Source: Sphingomonas sp. ERG5
GTDB taxonomy: Bacteria > Pseudomonadota > Alphaproteobacteria > Sphingomonadales > Sphingomonadaceae
Assembly: GCF_000803065.1 (NCBI RefSeq)
Contig: NZ_JSXI01000059.1
Location: forward strand, 100,910 to 164,909
Reading direction: 5' to 3'
Length of the DNA: 64,000 bases
The translations under genes were made by a program, and so were the position numbers. Below the pieces are notes generated by a model. It had not been told where the DNA came from. It saw nothing but the letters and a program-made list of their open reading frames with translations, and searched no databases. Position 1 is the stretch's first letter; each line of letters begins with the position of its first letter. Below, in pieces: positions 16,857-25,994 of the stretch.

Positions 16857-19343
16857 ATGCGACATGATTCACGCTTCCGCCGGCATCTGCTTCTGGGCGG
16901 CGCCCTGCTGGCCATGACGGCGTCGCCGGCGTTCGCGGACGAGAAGCCCGCGAACGATGCCGTGGCGATCGATACCGCACCTGCGGCGGATACGCCGGCA
17001 GCGGAGAGCGAGGGCGGGCAGCTCGACGATATCGTCGTGACCGCGACCAAGCGCGAGACCAACCTGCAGAAGACGCCGATCGCCATCGCGGTGCTGAGCA
17101 CGCAGGCGCTTCAGGATCGCCATGTCCAGAGCTTGTACGACCTTGCCGACGGCGCCGTTCCCAGTTTGCGAGTCGCGACCTTCGAAGCGCGCCAGACCGC
17201 GCTGACCATCGGCATTCGCGGCATCGTGCCGCTCGACGCCAACCAGCCCGCGCGCGAGCAGGGCGTCGGCATCTATATCGACGGCGTCTATCTCGGTCGT
17301 CAGCACGGCCTGAACGCGGCGCTGTTCGATGTCGAGCGCATCGAAGTGCTGAAGGGCCCGCAGGGCTCGTTGTTCGGCCGCAATACCGAGGGCGGCGCAC
17401 TCAGCATCGTCACCAAGGCACCGAGCGGCATATTCGGTGGCAGCATTTCCGCCGGTGCCGGTAATTATGGCAGCCATAGCGGGCAGATCCATCTCGACTT
17501 GCCCGAAGTCGCCAATGTTAGCGTCAAGCTCGACGCGATCGAGCAATATCAGGGCGCGACCACCAAGAACCCGCTCGCCGGCCAGACCGGCTGGAATTAT
17601 TATGACCGCTACGGCTTCCGTGCCGCGGCGCGATGGAAGCCCTTCGAGGGTTTCACGGCGGATTTCTCGTATGACATGGGCCATGACTCCAACTCGGCAT
17701 TCTACAGCCAGTTGTTGAATTACAATCCGAACCATTGCGCGGGCACCGTCGCCGGCACCGGCGTGAATACCCCCGCCGCGTCGCAGCCGCAGTGCATCCT
17801 GCCCGGCACAAATCCCGCCAACTTCTCCGGCACGGTCAAGGGGCTGCCGCCGGCCGTGGTGATCAATGGCACCACACGGATGAAGGTTGCCGATATCGGC
17901 GTGCCGCAACAGCCGAGCATCGACAAGACGCATGGCTATACCGCCAATCTGAAATGGGCCGTGGCGCCGTGGGTCGAGCTGCGCTCGATCACCGCGTGGC
18001 GCGACGTCAGCTCAAATCAGTGGGATAATAGTGGTGGTGCGCATCGTCCGCCGGTGGCTGGCATTGGCTGCACGGGAACGAGCTGCAACTTCAGCCGCTA
18101 CAGCCTGGCCGATCTCTATCAGCATCAGTTCAGCCAGGAACTCCAGGCGGTCGGCCATTTCGACAAGATCGATTATGCAGTGGGCGCCTATTATTTCAAC
18201 GAAACCGCAAGTGACGATGCGGCGACGCCGAGCTCCAACAAGTTCGACGCGACAGGCACCACCGTTACGATCCTCGATCCCTGCACGGGGTCTGCCGGTT
18301 TCGGGTCACTGCCGAGCTGCCGCTCGATCGACCGCGCCAGCATCGCCCATGCCAAGAGCTATGCGGTTTATGGCCAGGCGACCTATTCGCCGATCGACAC
18401 GCTGCACTTCACGGTTGGCGGTCGCGGCACTTGGGACGAGAAGAACGGCGCGCTGTACAAGGTCAACAACATCCCGCGTCCCTATACGTTTGAGCAGAAG
18501 ACCAGCCGCTTCAATCCGACGGCGATCATTGCCTGGGATGCGGCTGACGGGATCAATCTCTACGCCAAATATGCCACTGGCTATCGCGGTGGCGGTGCGA
18601 GCTCGCGCTCGGTGACCTATCGCGAGTTCGGCCCGGAAGATGCGAAGTCATATGAAATCGGCGCCAAGACCGAATTCTTCGACCATCGCGTCCGGTTGAA
18701 CCTTGCGGGCTACATCATGAATCGCACGGGCAGCCAGATCGACTTCAGTTCGGTGTCGTTCGACGCGATCACCGGCACGAGCCGCAACACGATCGAAACG
18801 GTCAACGCACCGGGCAATACCAAGATCCGTGGTGTCGAGGCCGACCTGACGGTCAATCCGTTCCGCGGCCTGACGCTGAGCGGTTCCTATGCCTATACCT
18901 ACACCAAGATTCCGCCGGTGCTGAACCCATTCACTGGCGTGATGCAGAACGTCTATATCGTGTTCACGCCACGCAATGCGGCGAGTGGCGCGATCGACTA
19001 TGCGGCGCCGCTTGGCGGGATGACGCTGAAGTTCCACGTCGATGCCAACTACGCGGATGCGACCCAGACGTTCGACCAATATGCGACCAAGAACGACTCG
19101 TCGTTCATCGTCAATGGCCGGATTGCACTGGCCGATATCGAGCTGGGTGGTGGCAGCAACAAGCTGACCCTCTCGGTATGGGCGCGCAATTTGCTCAACG
19201 AACAATATGTCTATCGCCGCGACCCGTCGAACAGCCTGGGGGGATTGGGCGCCACGACAAGCAGCGTCAACAATATCCTGGGTGACTACGGCAACTTCAA
19301 CGCGCCGCGCACGTTCGGCGCGGAGGCCGCGATCAAGTTCTGA
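16857..19343 (+). CDS. TonB-dependent receptor 1
   Basis: An 828-residue outer-membrane receptor. Signal peptide: RRHLLLGGALLAMTASPAFA. A plug domain follows, from DIVVTATKRETNLQKTPIAI (TonB-box-like region) through GIYIDGVYLGRQHG and VERIEVLKGPQGSLFGRNTEGGALSIVTK. A 22-strand barrel ends in ...FGAEAAIKF with the usual terminal Phe. It imports an unknown substrate using TonB energy. No TonB-linked sensor (FecR/FecI) is adjacent; a two-component system is encoded downstream on the other strand. Two stem-loops follow the stop. Confidence 0.93.
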   Translation: MRHDSRFRRHLLLGGALLAMTASPAFADEKPANDAVAIDTAPAADTPAAESEGGQLDDIVVTATKRETNLQKTPIAIAVLSTQALQDRHVQSLYDLADGAVPSLRVATFEARQTALTIGIRGIVPLDANQPAREQGVGIYIDGVYLGRQHGLNAALFDVERIEVLKGPQGSLFGRNTEGGALSIVTKAPSGIFGGSISAGAGNYGSHSGQIHLDLPEVANVSVKLDAIEQYQGATTKNPLAGQTGWNYYDRYGFRAAARWKPFEGFTADFSYDMGHDSNSAFYSQLLNYNPNHCAGTVAGTGVNTPAASQPQCILPGTNPANFSGTVKGLPPAVVINGTTRMKVADIGVPQQPSIDKTHGYTANLKWAVAPWVELRSITAWRDVSSNQWDNSGGAHRPPVAGIGCTGTSCNFSRYSLADLYQHQFSQELQAVGHFDKIDYAVGAYYFNETASDDAATPSSNKFDATGTTVTILDPCTGSAGFGSLPSCRSIDRASIAHAKSYAVYGQATYSPIDTLHFTVGGRGTWDEKNGALYKVNNIPRPYTFEQKTSRFNPTAIIAWDAADGINLYAKYATGYRGGGASSRSVTYREFGPEDAKSYEIGAKTEFFDHRVRLNLAGYIMNRTGSQIDFSSVSFDAITGTSRNTIETVNAPGNTKIRGVEADLTVNPFRGLTLSGSYAYTYTKIPPVLNPFTGVMQNVYIVFTPRNAASGAIDYAAPLGGMTLKFHVDANYADATQTFDQYATKNDSSFIVNGRIALADIELGGGSNKLTLSVWARNLLNEQYVYRRDPSNSLGGLGATTSSVNNILGDYGNFNAPRTFGAEAAIKF

Positions 19344-19352
19344 TCCTTTGTG

Positions 19353-19388
19353 CCACCGCCCACCCCCTTTGGAGGGGATGGGCGGTGG
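19353..19388. terminator. Stem-loop after TonB receptor 1
   Basis: Inverted repeat CCACCGCCCA (19353-19362) and TGGGCGGTGG (19379-19388), with inner C-run and G-run also pairing, begins nine bases after the receptor stop. It could end transcription or protect the mRNA 3' end. A similar CCCTCC-ACC-GGAGGG hairpin lies at 41792-41809. Confidence 0.6.
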
Positions 19389-19410
19389 AAGAGTTCCTTC
19401 TGCCAACTTC

Positions 19411-19490
19411 CGTTCGTCTCGAGCGGCGTCGAGAAACAAGCCGGGTTGCCGGTTGTGTTGCTTGATTGCGCTCGAGACGGACGGATTTTT
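19411..19490. repeat. Sphingomonad-type TCGAG hairpin, copy 1
   Basis: Arms 19411-19425 and 19469-19483 pair, and the right arm runs into a T-stretch (GATTTTTTG), so this can work as a terminator. The segment CTCGAGCGGCGTCGAGAAAC matches the left arm of the hairpin at 51067-51132, which marks it as a dispersed repeat family rather than a unique terminator. Confidence 0.6.
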
Positions 19491-19645
19491 TGTGTCGGCA
19501 CCCTTGGGGCCTCGTCCTTTCTCCATTCGACCTGAGCAGAAGCACCTTGGTCTGATCCGATCCATTTGTGCGTGCGGCGCCCGACGGCGATCGGTATGCC
19601 TCACGCGTCAAAATCTCTCTGAGTCCCACGCCCTGAAGTATCATG

Positions 19646-19866
19646 TATTCCAATATAAGTATCTGATATGTATAATATATTATTGGAGGCTGAGGCGGGG
19701 CGGCCGTGGGGATATGTTACATTCCGGTGTAACATATCTCCCGCCCCCGTTTTCCTCAGTCGCGTCGTCGCAGCGATTCAACCATGACGCAGAAACCGCC
19801 AAGGCATCCCTATGCCGGAATTTATGCCGGCTCGCTCTTTCTCGGTGTCGAAACAGGATTCCACAG
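19646..19866. repeat. Dispersed intergenic repeat, copy B (inverted relative to copy A)
   Basis: Reading the minus strand from 19866 to 19646 gives the same order as copy A: an AATCCTGTTTCGACA...GAGAAAGAGCG block, GGTTGAATCGC, the central hairpin, and an AT-rich tail with ATATCAGATA. About 34 bases of the hairpin are identical between copies. Its inner arms are 19711-19721 and 19728-19738, with mismatches further out. It lies 3' of TonB receptor 1 and 3' of the histidine kinase gene. The interval 19344-19913 holds no gene apart from this repeat and the two stem-loops. Confidence 0.8.
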
Positions 19867-19913
19867 CGCTCCCGGCGCAAAGTCCTCGCGCACCAGCAGA
19901 GACCGGGCATGTT

Positions 19914-21275
19914 TCATGATGCCGCTCGATGCTCCAATGGCAGCTCGACAACCGCACGCAACCCCGGCCCGGCATCGCCCAGTGTCAGCGTGCCATGATG
20001 CAGTCGTGCAATCGCATCGACCAGGGTCAGGCCAAGCCCCTGGCCGTCGGGCTTGTCGGGCGCCTCGAGCCGCCCGAAGCGCCGGATCACCGCCTCGTGC
20101 CGGTCGGCCGGAATGCCTGGCCCGTCATCGGCGACGATCATGCGCACGGCATGCGCGCTTCTTTCCAGCGCCAGGTCGATCCGGCTCCCCGGCGGGGCGT
20201 GGCGGATCGCATTTTCGACCAGATTAACGAGCAGCTGGCGTAACAGATTGATATCGCCACGGATCGTCGTCGCCGGGATTGCGCCAATGATCAGGCTGCG
20301 TCCCGCATCTTCCGCCACAACCTGCAGCGATTGGGCCACTTCCTCCGCCAGCGCGGCGAGATCGACCGGGGCAAAACGCTCGCGGCGATGACCGCCCTCG
20401 ATTTCCCATAGCCGTAACAGGCTGGAGAACAGGTCGAGCAACTGGTCGGTCTGCGCCAGCGCATCGTCGATCTCGCCTTGCAGCGGATTGCCCTCGGCAT
20501 GCCGGGCCATCGCCGCGATCTGGCCACGGAGCCGGGCGAGGGGGCTTTTCAGTTCGTGCGTCACGTCGCGGGCGGCATGTTTGACGTTCACCATCAGCTC
20601 GTCGATGCGGTCGAGCATGCGGTTGAAGGCAGCCGCCTGGCGATCGAACTCGCTGCGCGTTCCATCGAGCGGCACGCGGCTGTGCAGGTCGCCGGCGATC
20701 ACGGCATCGACCGTGCGCTGCATGGCGCGCATCCGCCCGCCGATCGCCAGCGCAATGCCCATCGCGCCCCCGATCACGATCAGCGCGGTGACGCCCAGCC
20801 CGATCAGCTGCGTATTGGCGAGCAGCCGGTCGAATGCGACCACTTCGTCATTGTCCGACACCACCACCAGCGTGCCGGCGCCGGCCACGGAACGGACCAG
20901 CGCCCGGCCATGCGCGACGCCATCGACCTGCGCTTCCTCGCCGAAGTTCGAATAACCCGTCGGCAAAGGCCGGTGCGGCCGGAGCGTGCCGGCCAGCCGC
21001 CGTCCCGAATTGTCGGTGAGCAGATAATAGAGATCGGCCGTGTCGTGATTGCCTTGTGCAGCGTCGATGCGCGCGACCATCGCCGTCAGATCGCCGTCCA
21101 GGCCGGCGATCGTTGCGGCCTCGCCGGCCAGGCGCCGATCAACCTCATGCTCCAATGCGTTATGAGCGATGGTATAGTTGGCGGCGCGAACGGCAATCAA
21201 CGCGATCAGGAACAGTGCGACGAAGATCGCCAGGATGGCGCGCAAGGAGCGGGGACGGAAGGCGCGGGGCCGCAC
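19914..21275 (-). CDS. Sensor histidine kinase
   Basis: A 453-residue EnvZ-like kinase. TM helix at about 12-32, periplasmic sensor about 33-150, second TM about 155-178, HAMP, then the phospho-acceptor H-box DVTHELKSPLARLRGQI and ATPase motifs: N-box LLVNLVENAIRHAP, G1 VADDGPGIP, G2 GQGLGLTLV. It starts with GTG at 21275, one base beyond the response-regulator stop. The signal is unknown. With its partner it lies next to TonB receptor 1, which could be a target, but nothing in the sequence proves that. Confidence 0.92.
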   Translation of the reverse strand: MRPRAFRPRSLRAILAIFVALFLIALIAVRAANYTIAHNALEHEVDRRLAGEAATIAGLDGDLTAMVARIDAAQGNHDTADLYYLLTDNSGRRLAGTLRPHRPLPTGYSNFGEEAQVDGVAHGRALVRSVAGAGTLVVVSDNDEVVAFDRLLANTQLIGLGVTALIVIGGAMGIALAIGGRMRAMQRTVDAVIAGDLHSRVPLDGTRSEFDRQAAAFNRMLDRIDELMVNVKHAARDVTHELKSPLARLRGQIAAMARHAEGNPLQGEIDDALAQTDQLLDLFSSLLRLWEIEGGHRRERFAPVDLAALAEEVAQSLQVVAEDAGRSLIIGAIPATTIRGDINLLRQLLVNLVENAIRHAPPGSRIDLALERSAHAVRMIVADDGPGIPADRHEAVIRRFGRLEAPDKPDGQGLGLTLVDAIARLHHGTLTLGDAGPGLRAVVELPLEHRAAS

Positions 21276-21276
21276 T

Positions 21277-21957
21277 TCAGCCCTGATCGCTCAACCGGTA
21301 GCCGACGCCGCGGATCGTCTGGATCGGGTCACGCTCGCCGGGCAGGTTGATCTGTGCCCGCAGCCGCCGGATATAGGATTCGGCGATATTGGTGGTCGGC
21401 TCGAAATCATACTTCCAGACATTCTGGTACAACATCTGCCGTGTGACGACGCTGTTCGCATTACGCACCAGCTCGCACAGAACCTGGAATTCCAGCTTTT
21501 GCAGCTTGAGCACGCGGCCGGCGCGGATGGCGCGATACTTGACTTCGTTTACCTCGATATCACCTGCGGACATGATGCCGGAATCGCCCGTCCGCGCCGC
21601 GCGCCGCACAATCGCCCTGAGACGGGCGTCGATCTCCGCCGCCGCCGCTGGTTTGACGAGATAATCATCCGCCCCGGCATCGAGCCCGGTCAGTCTCTGG
21701 TCGAGATCGCCGAGCGCGGTCAGCATGATGATCGGCATGTCGATCCGGCGTTCGCGCAACAGCCGCGCTACCGCGACGCCATCGACATAGGGCAGCATCA
21801 CGTCGAGCAGAATCGCATCGACCTTGTCATCCGTCGCTATCGCCAGCGCAGCACGTCCGTCCGGGGCGACGATCGTGTCGTGCCCCAGCTCCGCGAGATC
21901 GGCGACAAGCTGTTTCGCCGCGCGTTCGTCATCCTCGACGACAAGAAGTCGCATCAT
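21277..21957 (-). CDS. OmpR-family response regulator
   Basis: A 226-residue regulator: receiver domain MRLLVVEDDERAAKQL with phospho-acceptor Asp in DAILLDVMLP and the conserved Lys in DYLVKPAAAAEI, then a winged-helix output domain ending YIRRLRAQINLPGERDPIQTIRGVGYRL. Start at 21957 or the adjacent 21954; the longer frame is not supported. It forms an operon with the histidine kinase. Confidence 0.93.
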   Translation of the reverse strand: MMRLLVVEDDERAAKQLVADLAELGHDTIVAPDGRAALAIATDDKVDAILLDVMLPYVDGVAVARLLRERRIDMPIIMLTALGDLDQRLTGLDAGADDYLVKPAAAAEIDARLRAIVRRAARTGDSGIMSAGDIEVNEVKYRAIRAGRVLKLQKLEFQVLCELVRNANSVVTRQMLYQNVWKYDFEPTTNIAESYIRRLRAQINLPGERDPIQTIRGVGYRLSDQG

Positions 21958-22050
21958 GGCCGGCCTTGGTGTGAGTCGTGACCGGTGCAATCCCATCTTT
22001 GCCGACAGGATTCAAATGAACTGTAGTGGCGTGCGCGCTGCGGCCGGTGC

Positions 22051-22293
22051 TTATTCCAGGACAGACTTACGCTGGCTCGCGAACCAACCCTGCACCATCG
22101 TTTCGACGTCCTCCACGCCAAGGCGCTCGCCGGCGCACTTGATCCACAGGGCGCTGCGTTCCGCCGCATCGCGAAAGCGCAGGCTGCGCGCCAGGATCAT
22201 GATCGGCCCGCGCGCCAGTTCCGTGTCATGGCAGACCGTCGCCCCATCGACCTCGATATGGTCCAGCCGATAGAGAATCGCCTCTGCTCTCAT
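22051..22293 (-). CDS. Small hypothetical protein
   Basis: About 80 residues, MRAEAILYRLDHIEVDGATV to QGWFASQRKSVLE. It looks like a genuine soluble protein with alternating acidic and hydrophobic residues, but no family was recognised. A start five codons upstream (22308) is possible. It lies between the two-component system and comM, on the strand opposite to comM. Confidence 0.55.
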   Translation of the reverse strand: MRAEAILYRLDHIEVDGATVCHDTELARGPIMILARSLRFRDAAERSALWIKCAGERLGVEDVETMVQGWFASQRKSVLE

Positions 22294-22449
22294 ATCGGAT
22301 ACCGGCATTCAGCCTCCACGCGCTCGACCTCAAAGACTGAAGACGGAGCTGATCGGCAGGTTCCGCATCCATCCTGGCTGTAAAGAGGCGCGACCTATTC
22401 CGCTCCGCCACAAACCCGCTACCAATGGCGTCGCAGCGGGGAGGGGTGA

Positions 22450-23174
22450 ATGGTTTCGGTCGTATCGACGGTGGCGTATCTTGGGCTTGAGGCGCGCGCG
22501 GTCGAAGTGCAGGTGCAGCTCATTCCGGGTCTCCCCGCGTTCAACATTGTCGGGCTCGCCGACAAGGCGGTGGCGGAAAGCCGCGAGCGCGTGCGCGGCG
22601 CGATCGCGGCGATGGGCCTGTCGTTGCCGCCGAAGCGCATCGTCGCCAATCTCTCACCCGCCGATTTGCCCAAGGAAGGGTCGCATTTCGACCTTGCGGT
22701 CGCTTTGGCCTTGCTCGGCGCGATGGGTGTGGTCGATGCCGAGACACTGGCCGACTATGTCGTGGTTGGCGAGCTTGGGCTCGACGCGCGGATCGCGCCA
22801 TCGCCCGGCGTGCTGCTTGCCGCGCTGCACGCCTCGGAGGCCGGCAAGGGCCTGATCTGCCCAGCCTCGCAAGGCGCGGAAGCGGCCTGGGCCGGGTCGA
22901 TCCAGGTGATCGCCGCGCCCGACATCCTGTCGTTGCTCAACCATTTCAAGGGTCACGGCCTGTTGTCACCGCCCGAACCGGGCGAAGCCGAAGAGGCGAT
23001 GCACGGCCCCGATCTGGCGCAGGTGAAGGGGCAGGAGACCGCCAAGCGCGCGCTGGAGATCGCCGCCGCCGGCGGGCACAATCTGCTGATGGTCGGCCCG
23101 CCCGGTGCGGGCAAATCGCTGATGGCGGCATGCCTCCCCGGCATCCTGCCGCCGCTCGACCCGGCGGAAGCACT
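22450..23174 (+). pseudogene. comM: comM 5' part, interrupted by an IS1595-like element
   Basis: Encodes the N-terminal 241 residues of the Mg-chelatase-like AAA+ protein ComM (YifB), a branch-migration helicase for natural transformation. VSTVAYLGLEARAVEVQVQL and LPAFNIVGLADKAVAESRER are family-typical. Walker A GPPGAGKS is at residues 216-223. Translation runs into the inserted element and stops at TAG four codons later. Joining this part to 26883-27666 gives 1509 bases, exactly 503 codons, the normal ComM size. Walker B and the C-terminal domains lie in the other part, so the protein is presumably inactive. Confidence 0.95.
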
Positions 23175-23241
23175 CGGCATTATGTAGCAATTGCACCAAG
23201 GCGAGTACAGACGTAATCGTATACGATGCGTATGCTACCGT

Positions 23242-23676
23242 ATGACAAACTACATGGTAGAGGGGCTTGCGAAGAAGCGAGCCGAGGTCGCAGGCGAGCT
23301 GGAACGAGCGCAGGAGTTGCTTGGCAAACTTGCCAAGGACCTAGAGCATATCGACGCCACGCTACGGATCATCGCCCCTGATCTGGCGATAGAGACGATC
23401 AAGCCCAAGGCGTTCCGTCCCCCGGCTGACTGGAGCAAGCGCGGCCAGATGACGCGCATGGTTCTGGATATCCTGCGCACCGCTCGCCAGCCCATGACCA
23501 CGCGAGAGATAGCCGAACGGATGGTTGTGGAGCGCGGCATCGCAGCCACGCCTGACACGCTCAACAGCATGGGGCGGCGTGTGGCCTGCGCGCTGCGTCG
23601 CCAGCGTGAACTAGGCCATGCCACCTCTACCGAGGGAGAGGCCGGGTTCTGGCAGTTATGGACGTTGGCAAGATAG
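23242..23676 (+). CDS. Passenger gene 1: coiled-coil plus winged-helix-like protein
   Basis: A 144-residue protein. The N-terminal 45 residues (LAKKRAEVAGELERAQELLGKLAKDLEHID) form a probable coiled coil. The C-terminal half (TRMVLDILRTARQPMTTREIAERMVVERGI) reads as a winged-helix domain, likely DNA binding. ATG at 23242, or 23254, follows TATG-rich palindromic DNA. No family was recognised with confidence. Similar short HTH proteins travel with longer IS1595 elements; regulation of transposition is one guess. Confidence 0.65.
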   Translation: MTNYMVEGLAKKRAEVAGELERAQELLGKLAKDLEHIDATLRIIAPDLAIETIKPKAFRPPADWSKRGQMTRMVLDILRTARQPMTTREIAERMVVERGIAATPDTLNSMGRRVACALRRQRELGHATSTEGEAGFWQLWTLAR

Positions 23677-23939
23677 CTCCAAAGCTGAAGTAATTCGGCT
23701 TGGAGCGTATGCCGTGAAGCGATAATCTCGACCCATCGAGAACGTGCTTGAGACATGCGCCGGAAGGGTCGGGAGGAAACTCCCGGCCCTTTTTCGGATT
23801 TCCATTACGCTCGCAAGCGTGGTATGGGCATACGCCCGCGTGTATCAGACGCGGGCGCAGAGGCCGATTTCGTGACGCAAGATTGAGCTACGGTTTTTTC
23901 ATGTGCCACCTCCCAGACCGTCTGGTTTTCGGTCCATCC

Positions 23940-24539
23940 TTACTTAGCTGCTTCAAAGAGACCGGGGGGCGTCACTCCCCCGGTTTCACCTTGCGGTGAA
24001 CTTGGTTCCGCCCATGGGGGCGGCAAATCTTCGATACGGTACCAGCGGCCGTCACGGCGCCTGAACTTCCGCCCGATATTCTCAAAATGCCTAAGGCGAT
24101 TGTAAACGGAGCGCACCCCAATGCGCCCGTCAATCTCCAGCACCGCCACCTCGACTTCAGGTGTCGTCATTCCCGGCTGCGCTTCTAGAGCGAGATCTAA
24201 TGCGCTATCCAAAATACCCTTCGGCGCGCGCGGCGTCGGCGTGGGCTGCTCCGCCAAGGACCTGACCGCCTTGGGTGTCTCAGGCTCTGATTCTGGCTTT
24301 CCCGCTTCTAATTCTACCCCTTTTGGCATCTCTGCCTCCGTAGGGCGAGCCGAAGCAGCGGAAGGCGCTGCCATGCTCTGCGCAGCCGACATAATGTCGG
24401 CGACGGCAGCTGCGTAGCCATCGGCATACCCAGCCGCACGCCCTGCTCCATGGCCCTCCTCGTAAACGCGCTTAATAGCAGCGTTCAGCGCCTCCTCTAT
24501 GGGCTTGGCCACCTCTGCAATGTTGATCGTGACGGCCAT
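23940..24539 (-). CDS. Passenger gene 2: hypothetical protein with C-terminal winged-helix-like domain
   Basis: A 199-residue protein in three parts. An N-terminal helical segment with a Gly/Ala-rich repeat (EEGHGAGRAAGYADGYAAAVADIM) comes first, then a Pro/Glu-rich disordered linker (about 55-115). The C-terminal globular domain (GMTTPEVEVAVLEIDGRIGVRSVYNRLRHFENIGRKFRRRDGRWY) has the helix-turn-wing look of a DNA-binding fold. It shares with passenger gene 1 the plan of a helical N-terminus and a wHTH-like C-terminus, although sequence similarity is weak. It is oriented with the transposase. Function unknown. Confidence 0.6.
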   Translation of the reverse strand: MAVTINIAEVAKPIEEALNAAIKRVYEEGHGAGRAAGYADGYAAAVADIMSAAQSMAAPSAASARPTEAEMPKGVELEAGKPESEPETPKAVRSLAEQPTPTPRAPKGILDSALDLALEAQPGMTTPEVEVAVLEIDGRIGVRSVYNRLRHFENIGRKFRRRDGRWYRIEDLPPPWAEPSSPQGETGGVTPPGLFEAAK

Positions 24540-24702
24540 AGTGGGTTCCTACGCCCAGATGGGCGAACTCGGTATATCCCACTTATATCCGATTCGTGGG
24601 CTCCTGCATAGCCCGTTCTCATATCACGAACGCAGTCACACACTGTTCCACTTTTGTTCACGTCAAGTGCTTGGTAAGTGAAGCGCGTAATGAAATGGGG
24701 GT

Positions 24703-25659
24703 TCACGCCTCCCGCTGCCAATACCCTTTCCACTTGCGCGATACCGGCGAAGCCATGGCAGCGCCCGCGACCATAGCGGCCTGAGTGCCGTTCGCTTCGC
24801 GACGGTTGTCCTCGCGCCACGCCATTTCACCAGCATATGCGTTGAGATACGGACCCGCGATATGGTGGTGTACGCCAACCTCGGCGCGGCGCAGGCGGCT
24901 GAAATAGCTCTCTGCCATGTTGGTGCAGGCCGTGCCGTCTGAGTAGCAAACGCTGTGGTTGATGCGCTTGGCAACGTAAGTGCCGTGCAGGACATCCCAG
25001 TGCGAAGCCTCGTCGGCATGGATCACAACGTCATCAGAGACCACAGAGCGGACGTGCGCGACGCCAGCAGCTTCCGACTTGCCAACGAACGTGAGCATGT
25101 CGCCGTCGCGCTCGCGAGCCACTACGACCGACTGGCGCTTGCCCGACTGATTGGCGAGCAAGCGACGATCCTTGCGGCCATCCTTGTAGTTGGCAGGCTT
25201 CACATAGCCGCCGAAATACGCGCCATCGACTTCGACCACACCGTCAAGGATCTGGCCTGCGTCCTCGCGAGCCATTGTCTCACGCAGCTTGTGGCTGAGA
25301 ACGAACGCCGTCTTGTACTGAACGTCGAGATCGCGCGAAACCTGGAGCGCGGAAACGCCTTTTGCGCCGTTCACAAAAATGACGATCGCGGCGAGCAGGT
25401 CTGTGTAGCTCAGCTTGCGGCTGGCGAAGATGGTGCCGCTCGTGACACTGAACTGCTTGTGACAGGCAACGCACTTGAAGCGACGGCGCGACGTGATGTT
25501 GTACGTCTCGGGGCAGCCGCAATCAGGGCACACCGCTTCACCGTCGTTCTCCGGCCAGCGCATCATGCGGAAGGCGTCATAAGCGGCGTCTTCGCCCATC
25601 TTGAAGACAGCTTTGAGGCTGAGTGTGCGGGCTGCGGCTGAGAGGAGAAAGTGTTGCAT
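24703..25659 (-). CDS. IS1595 (ISXO2-like) transposase
   Basis: A 318-residue DDE-type transposase. An N-terminal zinc ribbon (CPDCGCPETYNITSRRRFKC then CVACHKQF) recognises DNA. The catalytic domain shows VVEVDGAYFGG with the first Asp, VIHADEASHW with the second, and the third acidic/Asn site in NMAESYFSRLRRAE. This is the ISXO2-like domain family. The start at 25659 follows GAGGAGAAAG; a longer reading from 25716 is less likely. It has all catalytic motifs and is probably functional. Confidence 0.93.
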   Translation of the reverse strand: MQHFLLSAAARTLSLKAVFKMGEDAAYDAFRMMRWPENDGEAVCPDCGCPETYNITSRRRFKCVACHKQFSVTSGTIFASRKLSYTDLLAAIVIFVNGAKGVSALQVSRDLDVQYKTAFVLSHKLRETMAREDAGQILDGVVEVDGAYFGGYVKPANYKDGRKDRRLLANQSGKRQSVVVARERDGDMLTFVGKSEAAGVAHVRSVVSDDVVIHADEASHWDVLHGTYVAKRINHSVCYSDGTACTNMAESYFSRLRRAEVGVHHHIAGPYLNAYAGEMAWREDNRREANGTQAAMVAGAAMASPVSRKWKGYWQREA

Positions 25660-25766
25660 GTCATCGTATCCAGTGCTTATGCATCGGATATAGTGGCATT
25701 GATGCACTCTAGGCAATGGCTAATGTATCGTATATGGTGACATTTGCGACGAATGGAGTGCTTTTG

Positions 25767-25994
25767 ATGTCGGATACAGTTTGGGAAGCCAAAGTGAAGG
25801 GCCTGTTGAAGGCCGAATTGAAGCGCCGGAACGTCACCTATGCGCAGCTTGTCGAAAAGCTGGCAGCATTAGACGTTGTGGACACAGAGCCGAACATCAG
25901 GAACAAGCTGGCGCGGGGTAAATTTACAGCGGTGTTTTTGGTACAATGTCTGGAAGCAATTGGCGCTACGTCGCTGCGGTTGTTGGAGTCCTAA
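25767..25994 (+). CDS. Passenger gene 3: DUF6471-like protein
   Basis: About 75 residues beginning MSDTVWEAKVKGLLKAELKR and including VTYAQLVEKLAAL, NIRNKLARGKFTAVFLVQCL. It matches my memory of the DUF6471 family, small HTH-like proteins common in alphaproteobacteria and on mobile DNA. Its start may be at 25767 (upstream frame open to 25716). It is divergent from the transposase across a short, TATC/GATA-rich gap, so it might repress it; that is inference. Confidence 0.65.
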   Translation: MSDTVWEAKVKGLLKAELKRRNVTYAQLVEKLAALDVVDTEPNIRNKLARGKFTAVFLVQCLEAIGATSLRLLES